A stretch of DNA of 11,078 nt from UBA9619 sp964630665 (GCA_964630665.1 CAZVVN010000093.1:1-11078), one strand, 5' to 3'. Shown: positions 1 to 8,209, counted from the first letter of the stretch. A program made the numbers and translations. The notes: generated from the sequence alone by a model not told the origin.

Positions 1-15
1 ACGCCGCCGGCATAA
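1..15 (+). CDS. 3' end of an upstream gene (partial)
   Basis: Only four sense codons (Thr-Pro-Pro-Ala) and a TAA stop at 13-15 are visible. The stop shares one base with the ATG of the next gene (TAATG). The same junction occurs at 2915 and at 10986 in this window, which makes a real gene end more likely than chance. Nothing can be said about function; by position it would be another virion gene. Confidence 0.4.
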   Translation, partial: TPPA

Positions 16-1829
16 TGCTTTTCCCCATCCAGAACGTCGCACAGATAGGTATCATTCGGGACACCCCACCATACGAGTTGCCACCAAACGCCTGGAGCGA
101 TGGAAACAACATCCGTTTCCTCGATAACGGGGTCCGTAAGGTCTCGGGTTACTCTGAAGTTTTCTCGGGCCTTGTCTCTGCGAATGCGCCTTACAAGATA
201 CTGCCGGCCAAGTATGGGGTAAATTATTATTGGCTGGCGTTTGGTTTGAACAAGATCAACGTCTGGAACGGCAGTACCTGGACTGACATCACCAGGCAGA
301 CAACCAACACCCTGGACGGCGGCATTAGTGATTCCGACACAACGATCACACTGACAGACGCTTCAGCGTTTCCATCATCTGGCTATATTCAGATTGATGC
401 CGAGAAGATTTCATATTCCGGTAAGTCAACAAACGACCTGACCGGCTGCTCTCGCGGCTACAGCTCTACGTCGCCAGTTCTGCACCTCAATGGCGCGGTT
501 GTGACGCCAATCCTGACAACGTCTACAACTGACAACGACTATAGCGCGACCGCTGATGAGAATTGGCGGGTGACGGTCGATGCTAACCTGATCGTTGCCA
601 CCAACGGTTACGACACACCGCAGATGTGGCCATTAACGTCTGGCAGTCCAGATGTTACGCACCCGATGAAAGAGTTGGATAATTGGCCGGCGACGACTAC
701 ATACTGCAAATCAATAGTCGCATTCCGCTCCTTCCTGGTCGGCTTTAACTGGACGATTGGGGGCACCGAATACCCGTCCCTGGTGAAGTGGTCGAACGAG
801 GCGGCGGCATACACTGCACCGTCCTCCTGGGATGAAACCGATGCTGATTTGAGCTGCGGCGAGTACGAGCTAACTGAGAGCGCCGGCAAGATAATCGACG
901 CACTGCCGCTTGGCGATTCGTTGATTGTTTATAAGGACGACTCGATCACGATCCAGAACTGGATCGGGTCGCCGTTTATCTTCAGCTTTAAGACTCTCAG
1001 CCCGAATATCGGTCTGTTGGGGAAAAACTGTGTCGCAGCATTCGAGCGCGGCCACTTCTTTATTGGTAACTCAGACTGTTACTGGAACAACGGGCAATCC
1101 GTCAAACCGCTCCTGCCGAACAAAATGCGGCGTGCAATGTTTGGCAGCATCAACGGTGACAATTATGGAAAGTGTTTTGTCACTGCTGACTACAACCGCA
1201 ACGAGGCGCTGTTCTGCTATCCAGAAGATGAGGCGACTTATTGTAGTAAAGCACTGATCTGGAACTGGGTTGACGACACCTTCAGCCTGCGTGATTTGCC
1301 GGCGCTGTCTGACATCCAGATGGGTGTCTCGCAGATCACCAGTGGCGAAACCTGGGACGACCATTCTGAAGCATGGGACGATAGCCCAGATCCGTGGGGT
1401 GCAGAGCGTTATGGGAACGTGCTGAATAACCTTGTTTTTTGCAGTCCCTCAAACATCAAAATCTATCGGGACAATTTCGGGCAGAAGGAAGACACCGCTA
1501 CGATGACCAGTTACATCGAACGTACCGGGCTGACGCTTGGCGATCAGTCATCGGTAAAGCGCGTGAAGGCTGTATGGCCGAAAATCGATGTCACTGGAGA
1601 TAACACCATCAAGGTGTGGGTAGCGAGTCAGATGTCGCCGGACGGTGATGTGAACTGGCAGGGACCGACATTGTTCAATCCAAACACTCAGTCGAAGGTG
1701 AGCTGTCGCAACACGGGCAAATACTTTGGTGTGAAGTTTGAAACTGATTCCGATGTGGATTGGAAACTCTACGGTTTTGAGTTCGAGCTAGAGTCAGGTG
1801 GGCGACGCGGCAGTCGCGATTATGGCTAA
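15..1829 (+). CDS. Tail hub/nozzle-like virion protein
   Basis: A 604-residue protein. The N-terminus (ELPPNAWSDGNNIRFLDNG, then R-K-V-S-G-Y) matches the opening typical of large podovirus tail proteins that occupy the place of the P22 gp10 hub or T7 gp12 nozzle. Residues about 98-165 look like a separate inserted beta domain (TITLTDASAFPSSGYIQIDAEKIS, here split: TITLTDASAFPSSGY then IQIDAEKIS; then TGCSRG), a motif recurrent in phage tail proteins. Near residues 445-460 is a W-D repeat (TWDD, AWDD, DPWG), also common in such hub proteins. The C-terminal third is beta-rich (IKVWVASQ). No signal peptide or membrane segment. Start is the ATG at 15, overlapping the upstream stop. Large size, position ahead of ejection-like genes and motif pattern support a tail-structure role; the exact assignment (hub versus nozzle) is inference. 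Confidence 0.7.
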   Translation: MLFPIQNVAQIGIIRDTPPYELPPNAWSDGNNIRFLDNGVRKVSGYSEVFSGLVSANAPYKILPAKYGVNYYWLAFGLNKINVWNGSTWTDITRQTTNTLDGGISDSDTTITLTDASAFPSSGYIQIDAEKISYSGKSTNDLTGCSRGYSSTSPVLHLNGAVVTPILTTSTTDNDYSATADENWRVTVDANLIVATNGYDTPQMWPLTSGSPDVTHPMKELDNWPATTTYCKSIVAFRSFLVGFNWTIGGTEYPSLVKWSNEAAAYTAPSSWDETDADLSCGEYELTESAGKIIDALPLGDSLIVYKDDSITIQNWIGSPFIFSFKTLSPNIGLLGKNCVAAFERGHFFIGNSDCYWNNGQSVKPLLPNKMRRAMFGSINGDNYGKCFVTADYNRNEALFCYPEDEATYCSKALIWNWVDDTFSLRDLPALSDIQMGVSQITSGETWDDHSEAWDDSPDPWGAERYGNVLNNLVFCSPSNIKIYRDNFGQKEDTATMTSYIERTGLTLGDQSSVKRVKAVWPKIDVTGDNTIKVWVASQMSPDGDVNWQGPTLFNPNTQSKVSCRNTGKYFGVKFETDSDVDWKLYGFEFELESGGRRGSRDYG

Positions 1830-2112
1830 CGCGCCAGTTAAGAACATAAAGAGCGTTAAGCGATTTAACCCAAACCCAGCGCCGATTGAATCCGAGCAAT
1901 TGCCGGATTACCTCTTCAATGAACTGAACCGGATGGGTGACATCCTGTTCAACATCGACCTGTTCCGATTGGAACCAACCTATAGCGTTCCCGTGAAGCC
2001 TCGAGCTGGCGACATCCGTTATGCCTCAGGAACGTCGGACGGCTGGGATCCTGGCGGGTCTGGTGAAGGTATTTATCTCTACACCCTAGCGGGTGCCTGG
2101 ACGAAACTATGA
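1822..2112 (+). CDS. Small conserved-type phage protein, tail-associated by position
   Basis: A 96-residue protein if started at the ATG at 1822, which overlaps the hub gene's stop by 8 bp (ATGGCTAA). A GTG at 1798 would add eight residues; neither has a strong Shine-Dalgarno sequence, so the start is uncertain. The sequence opens with a basic segment (KNIKSVKRFNPNP), continues with an acidic amphipathic stretch around ELNRMGDILFNID, and ends in a Gly-rich part (SDGWDPGGSGEGIYLY) finishing AWTKL. This tail is reminiscent of short adaptor-like proteins beside tail hub genes, but I cannot name a family. It ends in an ATGA overlap with the next gene, so coupled translation is likely. Confidence 0.65.
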   Translation: MANAPVKNIKSVKRFNPNPAPIESEQLPDYLFNELNRMGDILFNIDLFRLEPTYSVPVKPRAGDIRYASGTSDGWDPGGSGEGIYLYTLAGAWTKL

Positions 2113-2915
2113 CAAAGAAAGTGTTCTCCGAAAAAACCAAAGAAAAGGCTGGTGTGCCAGCGGCAAGAGACCTGAAGAAGTACATGCCGAGAAAAGGCCT
2201 CCTCGCATCTGGCCAGCCAGATCTGGGCATCCAAGGTGGGTTGCTCTATCAGCCTTGGTCGGAGAAGTATCAGACCGAGCACGGCGATCCAAATCTTTTC
2301 GGGTTCACACCACCGACAGTCGGTGGTTGGACAACACGGGATCGCGTCCTGCCAAATTGGGACGAGGTGAACCTAGCCAGGGCTGAAACCAATGGTGAGC
2401 CGACGAACAACAATAGTAGTAGCGTGGATGACGGCGGTCCATACGGGCCTGACGATACTCCGATAAGTGGAGGTCGAGGGCCGGGCGGTCCGTATCAGGG
2501 TTGGCCGGGACCAGGTGATGAGCAATACGAAGCCTTGTATCCAGGCGCAACAGCGGCGGCGCAAGCGGCAGGTGTGTCAGTGGGAGACTGGGTAAAGGCT
2601 GGGATCAAAACGGGTGCTCTGCTCGGAAATCCATTCCTGGGTGGTCTCGGTGGTTTGGCAAAGGGCATTTTAAGCGGCGACTATGGGAAGTATAAAAACC
2701 AGGTCAAGGCGGACATGGTGCGCTACGGGATCTTGAACAACGTGAACCAGAAATACTATTCCGACGATTGGAAAGCGTATTTAGCGGCAAAGGCAAATGA
2801 CACGCGTGCTACCGCACAAGCAGAGGCCGAGGGTCGTCTACCGGAGGGGTGGACAGGCGACTATGGGCTGGCCGATCCAGGGGATCTAGCTGAAGGACAG
2901 GGGGTATATGAATAA
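2109..2915 (+). CDS. Unknown virion-region protein with Gly/Pro-rich linker
   Basis: A 268-residue protein starting by ATGA overlap with the upstream gene. The first ~40 residues are basic (TKKVFSEKTKEKAG). The middle, roughly 95-140, is low-complexity and rich in Gly, Pro, Asp and Asn. Residues about 155-200 form a hydrophobic Gly-rich stretch (GALLGNPFLGGLGGLAKGIL) that could be a membrane-active or amphipathic segment. The C-terminal part is Lys/Ala-rich and probably helical. I do not recognise the family. Position between the tail hub and ejection-like genes suggests a minor virion or ejection component. A 19-bp near-perfect palindrome lies within its coding sequence (2309-2327). Confidence 0.6.
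   Translation: MTKKVFSEKTKEKAGVPAARDLKKYMPRKGLLASGQPDLGIQGGLLYQPWSEKYQTEHGDPNLFGFTPPTVGGWTTRDRVLPNWDEVNLARAETNGEPTNNNSSSVDDGGPYGPDDTPISGGRGPGGPYQGWPGPGDEQYEALYPGATAAAQAAGVSVGDWVKAGIKTGALLGNPFLGGLGGLAKGILSGDYGKYKNQVKADMVRYGILNNVNQKYYSDDWKAYLAAKANDTRATAQAEAEGRLPEGWTGDYGLADPGDLAEGQGVYE
2309..2327. repeat. 19-bp inverted repeat inside a coding region
   Basis: Arms ACCACCGAC (2309-2317) and GTCGGTGGT (2319-2327) are perfect 9-bp complements around a single A. As RNA this folds as an 8-bp stem with a CAG triloop. No T-run follows, so it is not an intrinsic terminator. It lies in codons for TPPTVGGW of the 2109-2915 gene. It could be an RNA processing or pausing hairpin, or coding coincidence. Confidence 0.6.
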
Positions 2916-4009
2916 TGGGTGATCAAACAACGACGACCGTCGCCAGTCCGTGGCCGGCACAAGCGCCGCATCTGAAGTATGGCATGGAGGCTTCGCTCCA
3001 GCAGCTTCGGCAAGGATTGCCAGATTATTATCCGAACAAAACTCTGGTCGAAATCGATCCGCGCAAGCAGGCAGCGTGGGACGCAATCAGCGGCTACACC
3101 ACTGGGGCTCGCCCAGCAGCAATGCAGGCAGGCGCAGAGGCGCAACTGCTTGGCCAATATCAGCGAGCCAATGAACTCGGTGACTTAGGACAACGCTGGG
3201 GTATGCAAGGCCAGCGTGCGGTGGAACCGATGGCTGCTGCCGCCATGCGAGCCGGGCAAGCTGCTGCGGGTCCGATGTCGCAACGGCAGTATGCCGGCCT
3301 GACACCGTTCTCTAGGGGCCAATACGGTGATCTGGTCAGCGGTGCTGTCAACACAGCGCACCTGCAACCAGTCATGGACAGCATGGCGTATGACACCATG
3401 CAGGCGTTCAAGCCGCAACTGACCCAGGCTCGAGAAATGGGAACCGCGTATCAGCGTGGCGGTGGTTCTCGCGGCAATCTACAGGAACAGAGGATCATGG
3501 GCGACATGTCGTCAGCCCTTGCACGCCAGGCAGCACCGATGTACTCCCAGGCGTTCCAGCAGGCCCAGGGAATGCGTCTACCGGCCGCTCAGATGGGTCT
3601 GGGCGCACAACAGGGAGCTCGTCAATTTGGCCTCGCAGGCGGCGATCTACGCCTTCGAGGTGGCCAATTGGCGCAGCAGGGTTTTGGTACATCTCTTGGT
3701 GCTGGTCGTATGGGCCAGGGAGCTCTGGGGCTTTCTTCACAGGTCCAACAGCAGCCGCTGCAAATGTACGGAGCTCTCAGCCAGGTCGGTTCCGAGGCGA
3801 TGGGCTACGGTCAGGAAATGATCAATCGTGACATGCAGAAATACAACTACGAGCAGATGAAGGACCGTCAGGCACTTCAGGATTATCTGCGCAACGTCAC
3901 CGGCCAGTTCGGTGGCACTTCGACAACGGTAGCGCCTGGGCCGAGCGGCTGGACGACGGCCGGTAAGGCCGCATCGGTTGCGGCACCATTCTTGGCTGCA
4001 TATTTTTAG
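2915..4009 (+). CDS. Gln/Gly/Ala-rich virion-region protein, probable internal/ejection component
   Basis: A 364-residue protein; ATG at 2915 overlaps the previous TAA by one base and is preceded by a purine-rich AAGGACAGGGGG. Composition is strikingly rich in Gln, Gly, Ala and Met through residues ~60-300, with many short repeats of the type GQxA/QxxG, giving a predicted extended or helical, low-complexity protein. The N-terminus (APHLKYGMEASLQQLRQGLPDYYP) and the C-terminal YNYEQMKDRQALQDYLRNVTG followed by a Ser/Thr-Gly linker and a hydrophobic Ala-rich end (AASVAAPFLAAYF) follow a layout I associate with virion proteins of environmental podoviruses. GC content is locally very high (about 70% in 3241-3300). 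Internal-virion or ejection function is inference from context. Confidence 0.6.
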   Translation: MGDQTTTTVASPWPAQAPHLKYGMEASLQQLRQGLPDYYPNKTLVEIDPRKQAAWDAISGYTTGARPAAMQAGAEAQLLGQYQRANELGDLGQRWGMQGQRAVEPMAAAAMRAGQAAAGPMSQRQYAGLTPFSRGQYGDLVSGAVNTAHLQPVMDSMAYDTMQAFKPQLTQAREMGTAYQRGGGSRGNLQEQRIMGDMSSALARQAAPMYSQAFQQAQGMRLPAAQMGLGAQQGARQFGLAGGDLRLRGGQLAQQGFGTSLGAGRMGQGALGLSSQVQQQPLQMYGALSQVGSEAMGYGQEMINRDMQKYNYEQMKDRQALQDYLRNVTGQFGGTSTTVAPGPSGWTTAGKAASVAAPFLAAYF

Positions 4010-4021
4010 GAGAATTTTATG
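4007..4021 (+). promoter_or_regulatory. Strong ribosome binding site
   Basis: TAGGAGAATTTTATG: an AGGAGA Shine-Dalgarno 6 nt before the ATG at 4019, directly after the previous stop codon. It is the clearest ribosome binding site on the plus strand and suggests that the small gene it serves is made in quantity. Confidence 0.75.
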
Positions 4022-4282
4022 TCCTATGATCTTGATGACGATTTCTGGGAAATCTTCGCGGAGAACGCGCCCGAATGGGGCAAAGGGTATGACACTTTCA
4101 TGGAGAAGCCGATTACTGGTTCGCCGATGCTTGCCTATGGCAGTAGAGCACCCGCAGCGCCGATGCCTGAGATGACGGCACCCATGACCCCTTTCAATCC
4201 ACAGGCGCCGTGGGCAACACCGTATGCGCCGAGTAATTACGCGCAGTACTTCAAGAACCCCTTTGAGGGGCGGATGGGATAA
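4019..4282 (+). CDS. Small acidic/Pro-rich protein of unknown function
   Basis: An 87-residue protein with a strong AGGAGA ribosome binding site. The N-terminal third is acidic and aromatic (MSYDLDDDFWEIFAENAPEW); the rest is rich in Pro, Met and Ala with recurring PM/AP motifs (GSPMLAY, AAPMPEM, APMTPF) and ends in FKNPFEGRMG. No membrane segment, signal peptide or cysteine. The composition fits an extended linker-like or chaperone-bound virion protein. I do not recognise a family. It sits three bases ahead of the next start codon, and a short hairpin (CCCCT, loop TTG, AGGGG at 4258-4270) lies in its last codons. Confidence 0.6.
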   Translation: MSYDLDDDFWEIFAENAPEWGKGYDTFMEKPITGSPMLAYGSRAPAAPMPEMTAPMTPFNPQAPWATPYAPSNYAQYFKNPFEGRMG

Positions 4283-4285
4283 GGC

Positions 4286-5808
4286 ATGGCAACCACAGTA
4301 ACCGCAGGACTCTTGGACAAGGATCTGTTGAAAGCCCAGGCCAGACAGCGTCTCAGGTTCCAGGAAGAAAACGCCAAGGCTCTGCTGGCACAGCAGGAGG
4401 AAGACGAGGCGATCCGCCGTGAGATGCAGATGAGCAACAGCAATCAGCTCACTGAACAACTGAACCTTGCACCGCCAAATCAATTTGACCAGGCTGCTAT
4501 GGAGCGTGGNNNNNNNNNNNNNNNNNNNNNNNNNNNNNNNNNNNNNNNNNNNNNNNNNNNNNNNNNNNNNNNNNNNNNNNNNNNNNNNNNNNNNNNNNNN
4601 NNNNNNNNNCCAACCAGGTAGCTGCGACGCAGCAGGTTACGCCAGATGATAAAGCTAAAGAGTTGAATCAGTGGAGTCAGAAATGGCTCGGCAGGGTCAA
4701 AACTCGAAAAGCTATTTTAGGGGCATTTTCAGCAGCATTTGGCGGCAAAAATCTTGCGAAGGAGTACGAAGCAAATGCTATTGCAAAGTACACCGATTAT
4801 GTGAACAACCAGGCTGGACTGATTGCGCTGGAAGGTGGGAACGTGGATGCCAGTGTGGGTATCGCAAGGTTCCTGAAAGCCGGCGGCGATCTCGATCAAG
4901 CTCTGGATCTGTTTGGGCAACCTGGCGTAGCGGCTAAAGCACCCTCCCACAAAACGCATTTTGAGATGCGCGACGGCAAGTCCATGAAAATTAGTTCCGA
5001 TTGGATCAATGGGGAGTGGATAGAAACTGGAGCGGTCCCACAGACAGTTGCGGAAACCAACATTGACATTAAGATGCCTGGCAGCGGAAGTCAGACAGAG
5101 ATTGCCAAGTCATTTGGTAAATCTTTTGGGGCACTTCTGGCAGATGAGGAACGATTCTTTATGCCAATCCAGGCAGAAAGCGCACAACTTCCAATCCTGA
5201 TTAACGCTATCCAAAGTGGTCAAGTGGACACGGGCAAATTAGCCAGCTTCGCATTGCCTTTTAAGCAAGTATTTTCATCTTTTCTAAAACCCGGCGAAGC
5301 ACAACGTTTATTCGATGATAGGTTGGGGGCAACCGAATGGTTTAATGCTGTCGTTGATTCTTTTATTGGCACTAAATTAAAGATGACGAAAGGATCAATC
5401 TCTGAAAAAGAGATGGCAATATTCCAGAGAATGATCCCGAGTTTAAGCCTAACCGATGAGGGTAATATTCGATTACTGAATATGATGCACGCCTTGAATC
5501 GTATTGCACTGCACTCATACAAGGGTGCGATTGATTACAGCAAGTGGATCGATACCCAGGAAGGTGGGATTGGCGGGAGAACTGGGAACCAGAATTTTAT
5601 AGGACTCAAAAAACACCAAGAAGATGAGCGCAAGAGAGCAGTCCGGTTCCTAAACTACCTGGCCAATGCGCCAGTTAATACAAACGGGCCTCCCATACCG
5701 CTTCAAAGGGCAGAAGCGTTTTTGCAGCTACGCAACGCGAACCAATCAAACGTGACAGATAAGCAGATAAACGAACAGCTTGATAAGTGGGGTTATCCGC
5801 GTGGCTGA
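4286..5808 (+). CDS. Internal virion/ejection-like protein, interrupted by an assembly gap
   Basis: Open from the ATG at 4286 (GGGATAAGG just upstream) to the N gap at 4510, giving 74 residues. They are Gln/Glu/Arg-rich and look like a coiled coil (RQRLRFQEENAKALLAQQEE). After the gap a different nominal frame is open from 4612 to the stop at 5808 (398 residues) with no convincing start of its own: the first possible start is a TTG at 4663, yet codons are open and protein-like right up to the gap. The 100-N run is a placeholder, so I treat both parts as one gene; the true gap length should then leave remainder 2 when divided by 3. The C-terminal part is helical, with a segment (KMTKGSISEKEMAIFQRMIP) of a kind seen in phage ejection or tape-measure-like proteins. 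Function is inferred mainly from context. Confidence 0.7.
4510..4609. other. Assembly gap (100 N)
   Basis: Exactly 100 unknown bases, the usual placeholder for a scaffold join of unknown length. It lies inside a gene whose flanking sequence is Gln-rich on both sides (NQFDQAAMERG before; NQVAATQQVTPDD after), so a repetitive or length-variable coding stretch may have defeated the assembler. Confidence 0.95.
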
Positions 5809-7618
5809 GCTAACTATCCCTTGGGAACAACCATCCCTAGATCCGACCGCACAAGTACCCATACCATCAGAAGTTGCCCCCCAACAAGATACCGGAGGTC
5901 TTTATGTGCCTTGGGAGCAGCGAGTAGCGGGTCAAGCGCAAAAGACGTTTGACGAATACAACCCGGTCGAGCAGTGGATTGCAGAAAAGGGTGTAGACCC
6001 AGATAACCTGGCTAGTATGGGGCGGCGGATAGCCGCCGAAACAGCACCGGCAGTTATGGGGGCGGCAGCAGGGGCACACATGGCCGGTCCTCATCCCGTT
6101 GCCCGAATGGTCGGTGGTGGCCTTGGGGGTATGTGGGGGGCGCTGACTGGGAAACGGCTGGATGAGTTGTTTGGGAATGTTCGGCCTGATGAGCAGGATC
6201 TTATCAGCGACATCATTACAGCAGCCGGTGGAGCGGCATCAATATCGAGTAAGGCGATAAATCCGCGAACAGCTAGAGAAGTCGCCAAAGTCCTAGAACG
6301 TCGCGGCATTATGAAACCAACGCCAGGCATGGTCTCTGACAGCAAAATCGTTCAGGTCATAGAACAAAAACTACGGGAGATACCATTTTCTGGCGGCACT
6401 ATCGACGAGGCAGTCAAAAAGATACGCCAGAACTTTGCCGCTGCTGTCGAACATATGTCCGATGATGTGACATTAAGATTTGCCTCACCGTCAGATGCGG
6501 GTAAGGCAATCGCTCGTGGCGCACAGTCAAAAATAGACGCATTCCGAGCTCGCGCCGATGAACTTTACAGAATCTCAAACCTGCTAGTGCGAGAAGCCAA
6601 TCCATCTGTTAACACAACCAATACCCTGGCTTTTATAGAGGACTTTGCAGGTGGCTACGACAACCCCAAATTAGTTGAACTGCTCGGTGACGATCTTCTA
6701 AAGGGGTTACAGGAAAGTCTAGGATCAGGGGCGCAAACCTGGAACGATATGCAGAAACTTCTCCGCAGAATCGGGGATAAGACCAAGTTCGGGTCAGGTG
6801 AAGATATTGGCACGATGAAGCGATTATGGGGCGCTATCCACGAGGATATGGATGCAGCAATTGCCGGAAAGGACGAGGTCGCTGAGAAAGCATGGTTAAA
6901 GGCAAAGAACTACTGGAAGCGAGCCATCATCGGGAGAGAGGAAGAGCTCGCCAAAATAGCCAATGACGCCAACCCTGATCGGTTATTCAATGCGCTTATG
7001 GGCAGGGGCAATCTCACTTCTGTGATGAAGGCAAAAAAAGCGGTCGACGCCCATACCTGGAAATCAGTTCAAGAATTAGTAATGCGCAGGATGGGGGAAG
7101 CGCCGGACACAGGGGAGTTTTCAGCAAGGCAGTTTCTTACCAACTGGAAAAAAATGAATTTCGACTCGAACGCGGCTAAAACACTATTCAAAGATAAGCT
7201 GCCGCATATGAAGGAACTTGCTTCAATTGCGAGGCGCTTGGAAGCTCCAGGTCTGCAAGCAAACGTATCAAAGACCGGCGCCGGCAATTTAATGAATGCG
7301 TTTCTTATCGGTGTGCCTGCGGCGATTGGGGGTGCCAGTGGTGATTTGTCCTCTATTGTTACTGGTGCAACGGTTGGTGCGCTATCTCCTGCTGTTATTG
7401 CGCGTATTTGGACCAGTCCGGTACTGTTGAAATGGATGACACGCGGAAAGGATGTTCCGATCAGTTCTTATAAGTCCACCAGCGCCTGGGGAAAGGCATT
7501 CCTAAAGTTGGCAGTTGCAGAAGGTATAAACGAATCAGACGCTCTTGATGTGTTTGATTTAATCATGGCCCCACACACAGAAGAAGGGAGCGACATTCCC
7601 TCGGTTCCAACACAATGA
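5801..7618 (+). CDS. Large DNA-ejection/internal-virion-like protein
   Basis: Best start is the GTG at 5801 (605 residues, MAELTIPWEQP), overlapping the previous stop by 8 bp (GTGGCTGA) with AAGTGGGG about ten bases upstream; a TTG at 5780 would add seven residues. The N-terminus carries two copies of a PWEQ motif (residues ~7-10 and ~36-39), a feature I know from phage injection and internal virion proteins. Residues ~85-120 form an Ala/Gly-rich, Met-rich hydrophobic stretch (AGAHMAGP, GGGLGGMWGALTG). A helical middle follows. Residues ~425-480 contain EFSARQFLTNWKKMNFDS then LFKDKLPHMKELASIA, matching the 'F.P..FLTNW..L' pattern common in podovirus DNA-transfer-type proteins. A second hydrophobic Gly/Ala-rich region lies at ~495-535. 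No catalytic transglycosylase motif is visible. Role in genome delivery is inference. Confidence 0.7.
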   Translation: MAELTIPWEQPSLDPTAQVPIPSEVAPQQDTGGLYVPWEQRVAGQAQKTFDEYNPVEQWIAEKGVDPDNLASMGRRIAAETAPAVMGAAAGAHMAGPHPVARMVGGGLGGMWGALTGKRLDELFGNVRPDEQDLISDIITAAGGAASISSKAINPRTAREVAKVLERRGIMKPTPGMVSDSKIVQVIEQKLREIPFSGGTIDEAVKKIRQNFAAAVEHMSDDVTLRFASPSDAGKAIARGAQSKIDAFRARADELYRISNLLVREANPSVNTTNTLAFIEDFAGGYDNPKLVELLGDDLLKGLQESLGSGAQTWNDMQKLLRRIGDKTKFGSGEDIGTMKRLWGAIHEDMDAAIAGKDEVAEKAWLKAKNYWKRAIIGREEELAKIANDANPDRLFNALMGRGNLTSVMKAKKAVDAHTWKSVQELVMRRMGEAPDTGEFSARQFLTNWKKMNFDSNAAKTLFKDKLPHMKELASIARRLEAPGLQANVSKTGAGNLMNAFLIGVPAAIGGASGDLSSIVTGATVGALSPAVIARIWTSPVLLKWMTRGKDVPISSYKSTSAWGKAFLKLAVAEGINESDALDVFDLIMAPHTEEGSDIPSVPTQ

Positions 7619-7977
7619 ACCGATTCATCAAACTATTCCTGACCGGCCTGCTGGCCGGTTTTTTTATGACTGCAACTGCTGGTCCTCCTGACGATGGTCG
7701 AGGAGGGGTGCGCCAGACCATGTTCTATCTGTATTGCCATCCCGACGAAACCATGATGATCGCTGCCATTCAACGGTCCTTCCATGAATACATCTCGGCG
7801 ACCGCTGACGTAAAGGACGGCGCGATGAAACTGTTCTTACTCGAAGACCCTGACGACAAGAGCATGTCGATCATGGTCACGCAGGGGGGCGAGAGTTGCC
7901 TGATCTTTTCTGGCGAGAATATCGAACACTTCGATGTACCGGCGTATATCCCCAGCGAGGGTGATACCGACACATGA
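7615..7977 (+). CDS. Small secreted protein with signal peptide
   Basis: A 120-residue protein starting by ATGA overlap with the ejection-like gene. The N-terminus MNRFIKLFLTGLLAGFFMTA is a clear Sec signal peptide (basic n-region, hydrophobic core) with likely cleavage after A-T-A at residue 22. The mature ~98 residues contain two cysteines (C41, C95), which could form a disulfide in the periplasm. The pattern C..., then a YISAT helix, a beta-rich KLFLLEDPDDKSMSIMVTQ and a G-x-x-C-L-I-F-S-G end resembles small secreted proteins common in proteobacterial phages and their hosts; I cannot name a family. Oddly, its signal-peptide codons contain a perfect intrinsic-terminator sequence. By position it opens the lysis-like cassette; periplasmic action during late infection is inference. 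Confidence 0.65.
   Translation: MNRFIKLFLTGLLAGFFMTATAGPPDDGRGGVRQTMFYLYCHPDETMMIAAIQRSFHEYISATADVKDGAMKLFLLEDPDDKSMSIMVTQGGESCLIFSGENIEHFDVPAYIPSEGDTDT
7642..7665 (+). terminator. Intrinsic terminator embedded in signal-peptide codons
   Basis: ACCGGCC (7642-7648), loop TGCT, GGCCGGT (7653-7659), followed directly by TTTTTT (7660-7665; the last stem base is also T, so seven T in a row). This is a perfect 7-bp GC-rich stem with a tetraloop and U-tract, 24 bases after the stop of the large ejection-like gene. It coincides with codons for LTGLLAGFF in the following ORF. It would end or attenuate the virion-gene transcript before the lysis-like genes. Confidence 0.75.
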
Positions 7978-8201
7978 GCGTACCAGAGGGGGGGTGCCCA
8001 TTGGATATTGATCCCATCGAGATCGGGCGGCTCATCCAAAAGATAGAAACATTGGAAGAGGCTGTTCGCTCGAATTCACGGAAGGTCGACATGCTCGAGC
8101 AGCAGTTGCATAAAACGAAAGGCATCGGCATCGGGGTGGTCCTGGCGACCGTAGGTTTGTCCGGGGTTGGTGGTTCACTGATCAGCCGCTGGCTTAACTG
8201 A
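7974..8201 (+). CDS. Small coiled-coil/TM protein, XhlA- or holin-like
   Basis: A 75-residue protein; ATG overlaps the previous TGA (ATGA). Residues ~13-48 are a charged heptad-rich helix (EIGRLIQKIETLEEAVRSNS, then KVDMLEQQLHKTK) and residues ~50-71 are a single Gly/Val-rich transmembrane segment (GIGIGVVLATVGLSGVGGSL) with a short SRWLN tail. A cytoplasmic coiled coil plus one C-terminal membrane helix in under 90 residues is the architecture of the hemolysin XhlA group found in phage lysis cassettes. A holin-like or membrane-tethering role fits the neighbours but is not proven. The next gene's Shine-Dalgarno overlaps this stop codon. Confidence 0.65.
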   Translation: MSVPEGGCPLDIDPIEIGRLIQKIETLEEAVRSNSRKVDMLEQQLHKTKGIGIGVVLATVGLSGVGGSLISRWLN

Positions 8202-8209
8202 GGAAACAA

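Noticed and set aside
3456..3821. 121-codon plus-strand ORF inside the Gln/Gly-rich gene
   Set aside because: It is an out-of-frame shadow with high Arg content and no start signal, within a gene that is open for 364 codons.
3737..4483. 248-codon minus-strand open frame
   Set aside because: It runs antisense across three plus-strand genes that have good junctions and a strong ribosome binding site; its product is a Cys/His/Arg-rich sequence of the kind produced by the antisense of Gly/Gln-rich genes.
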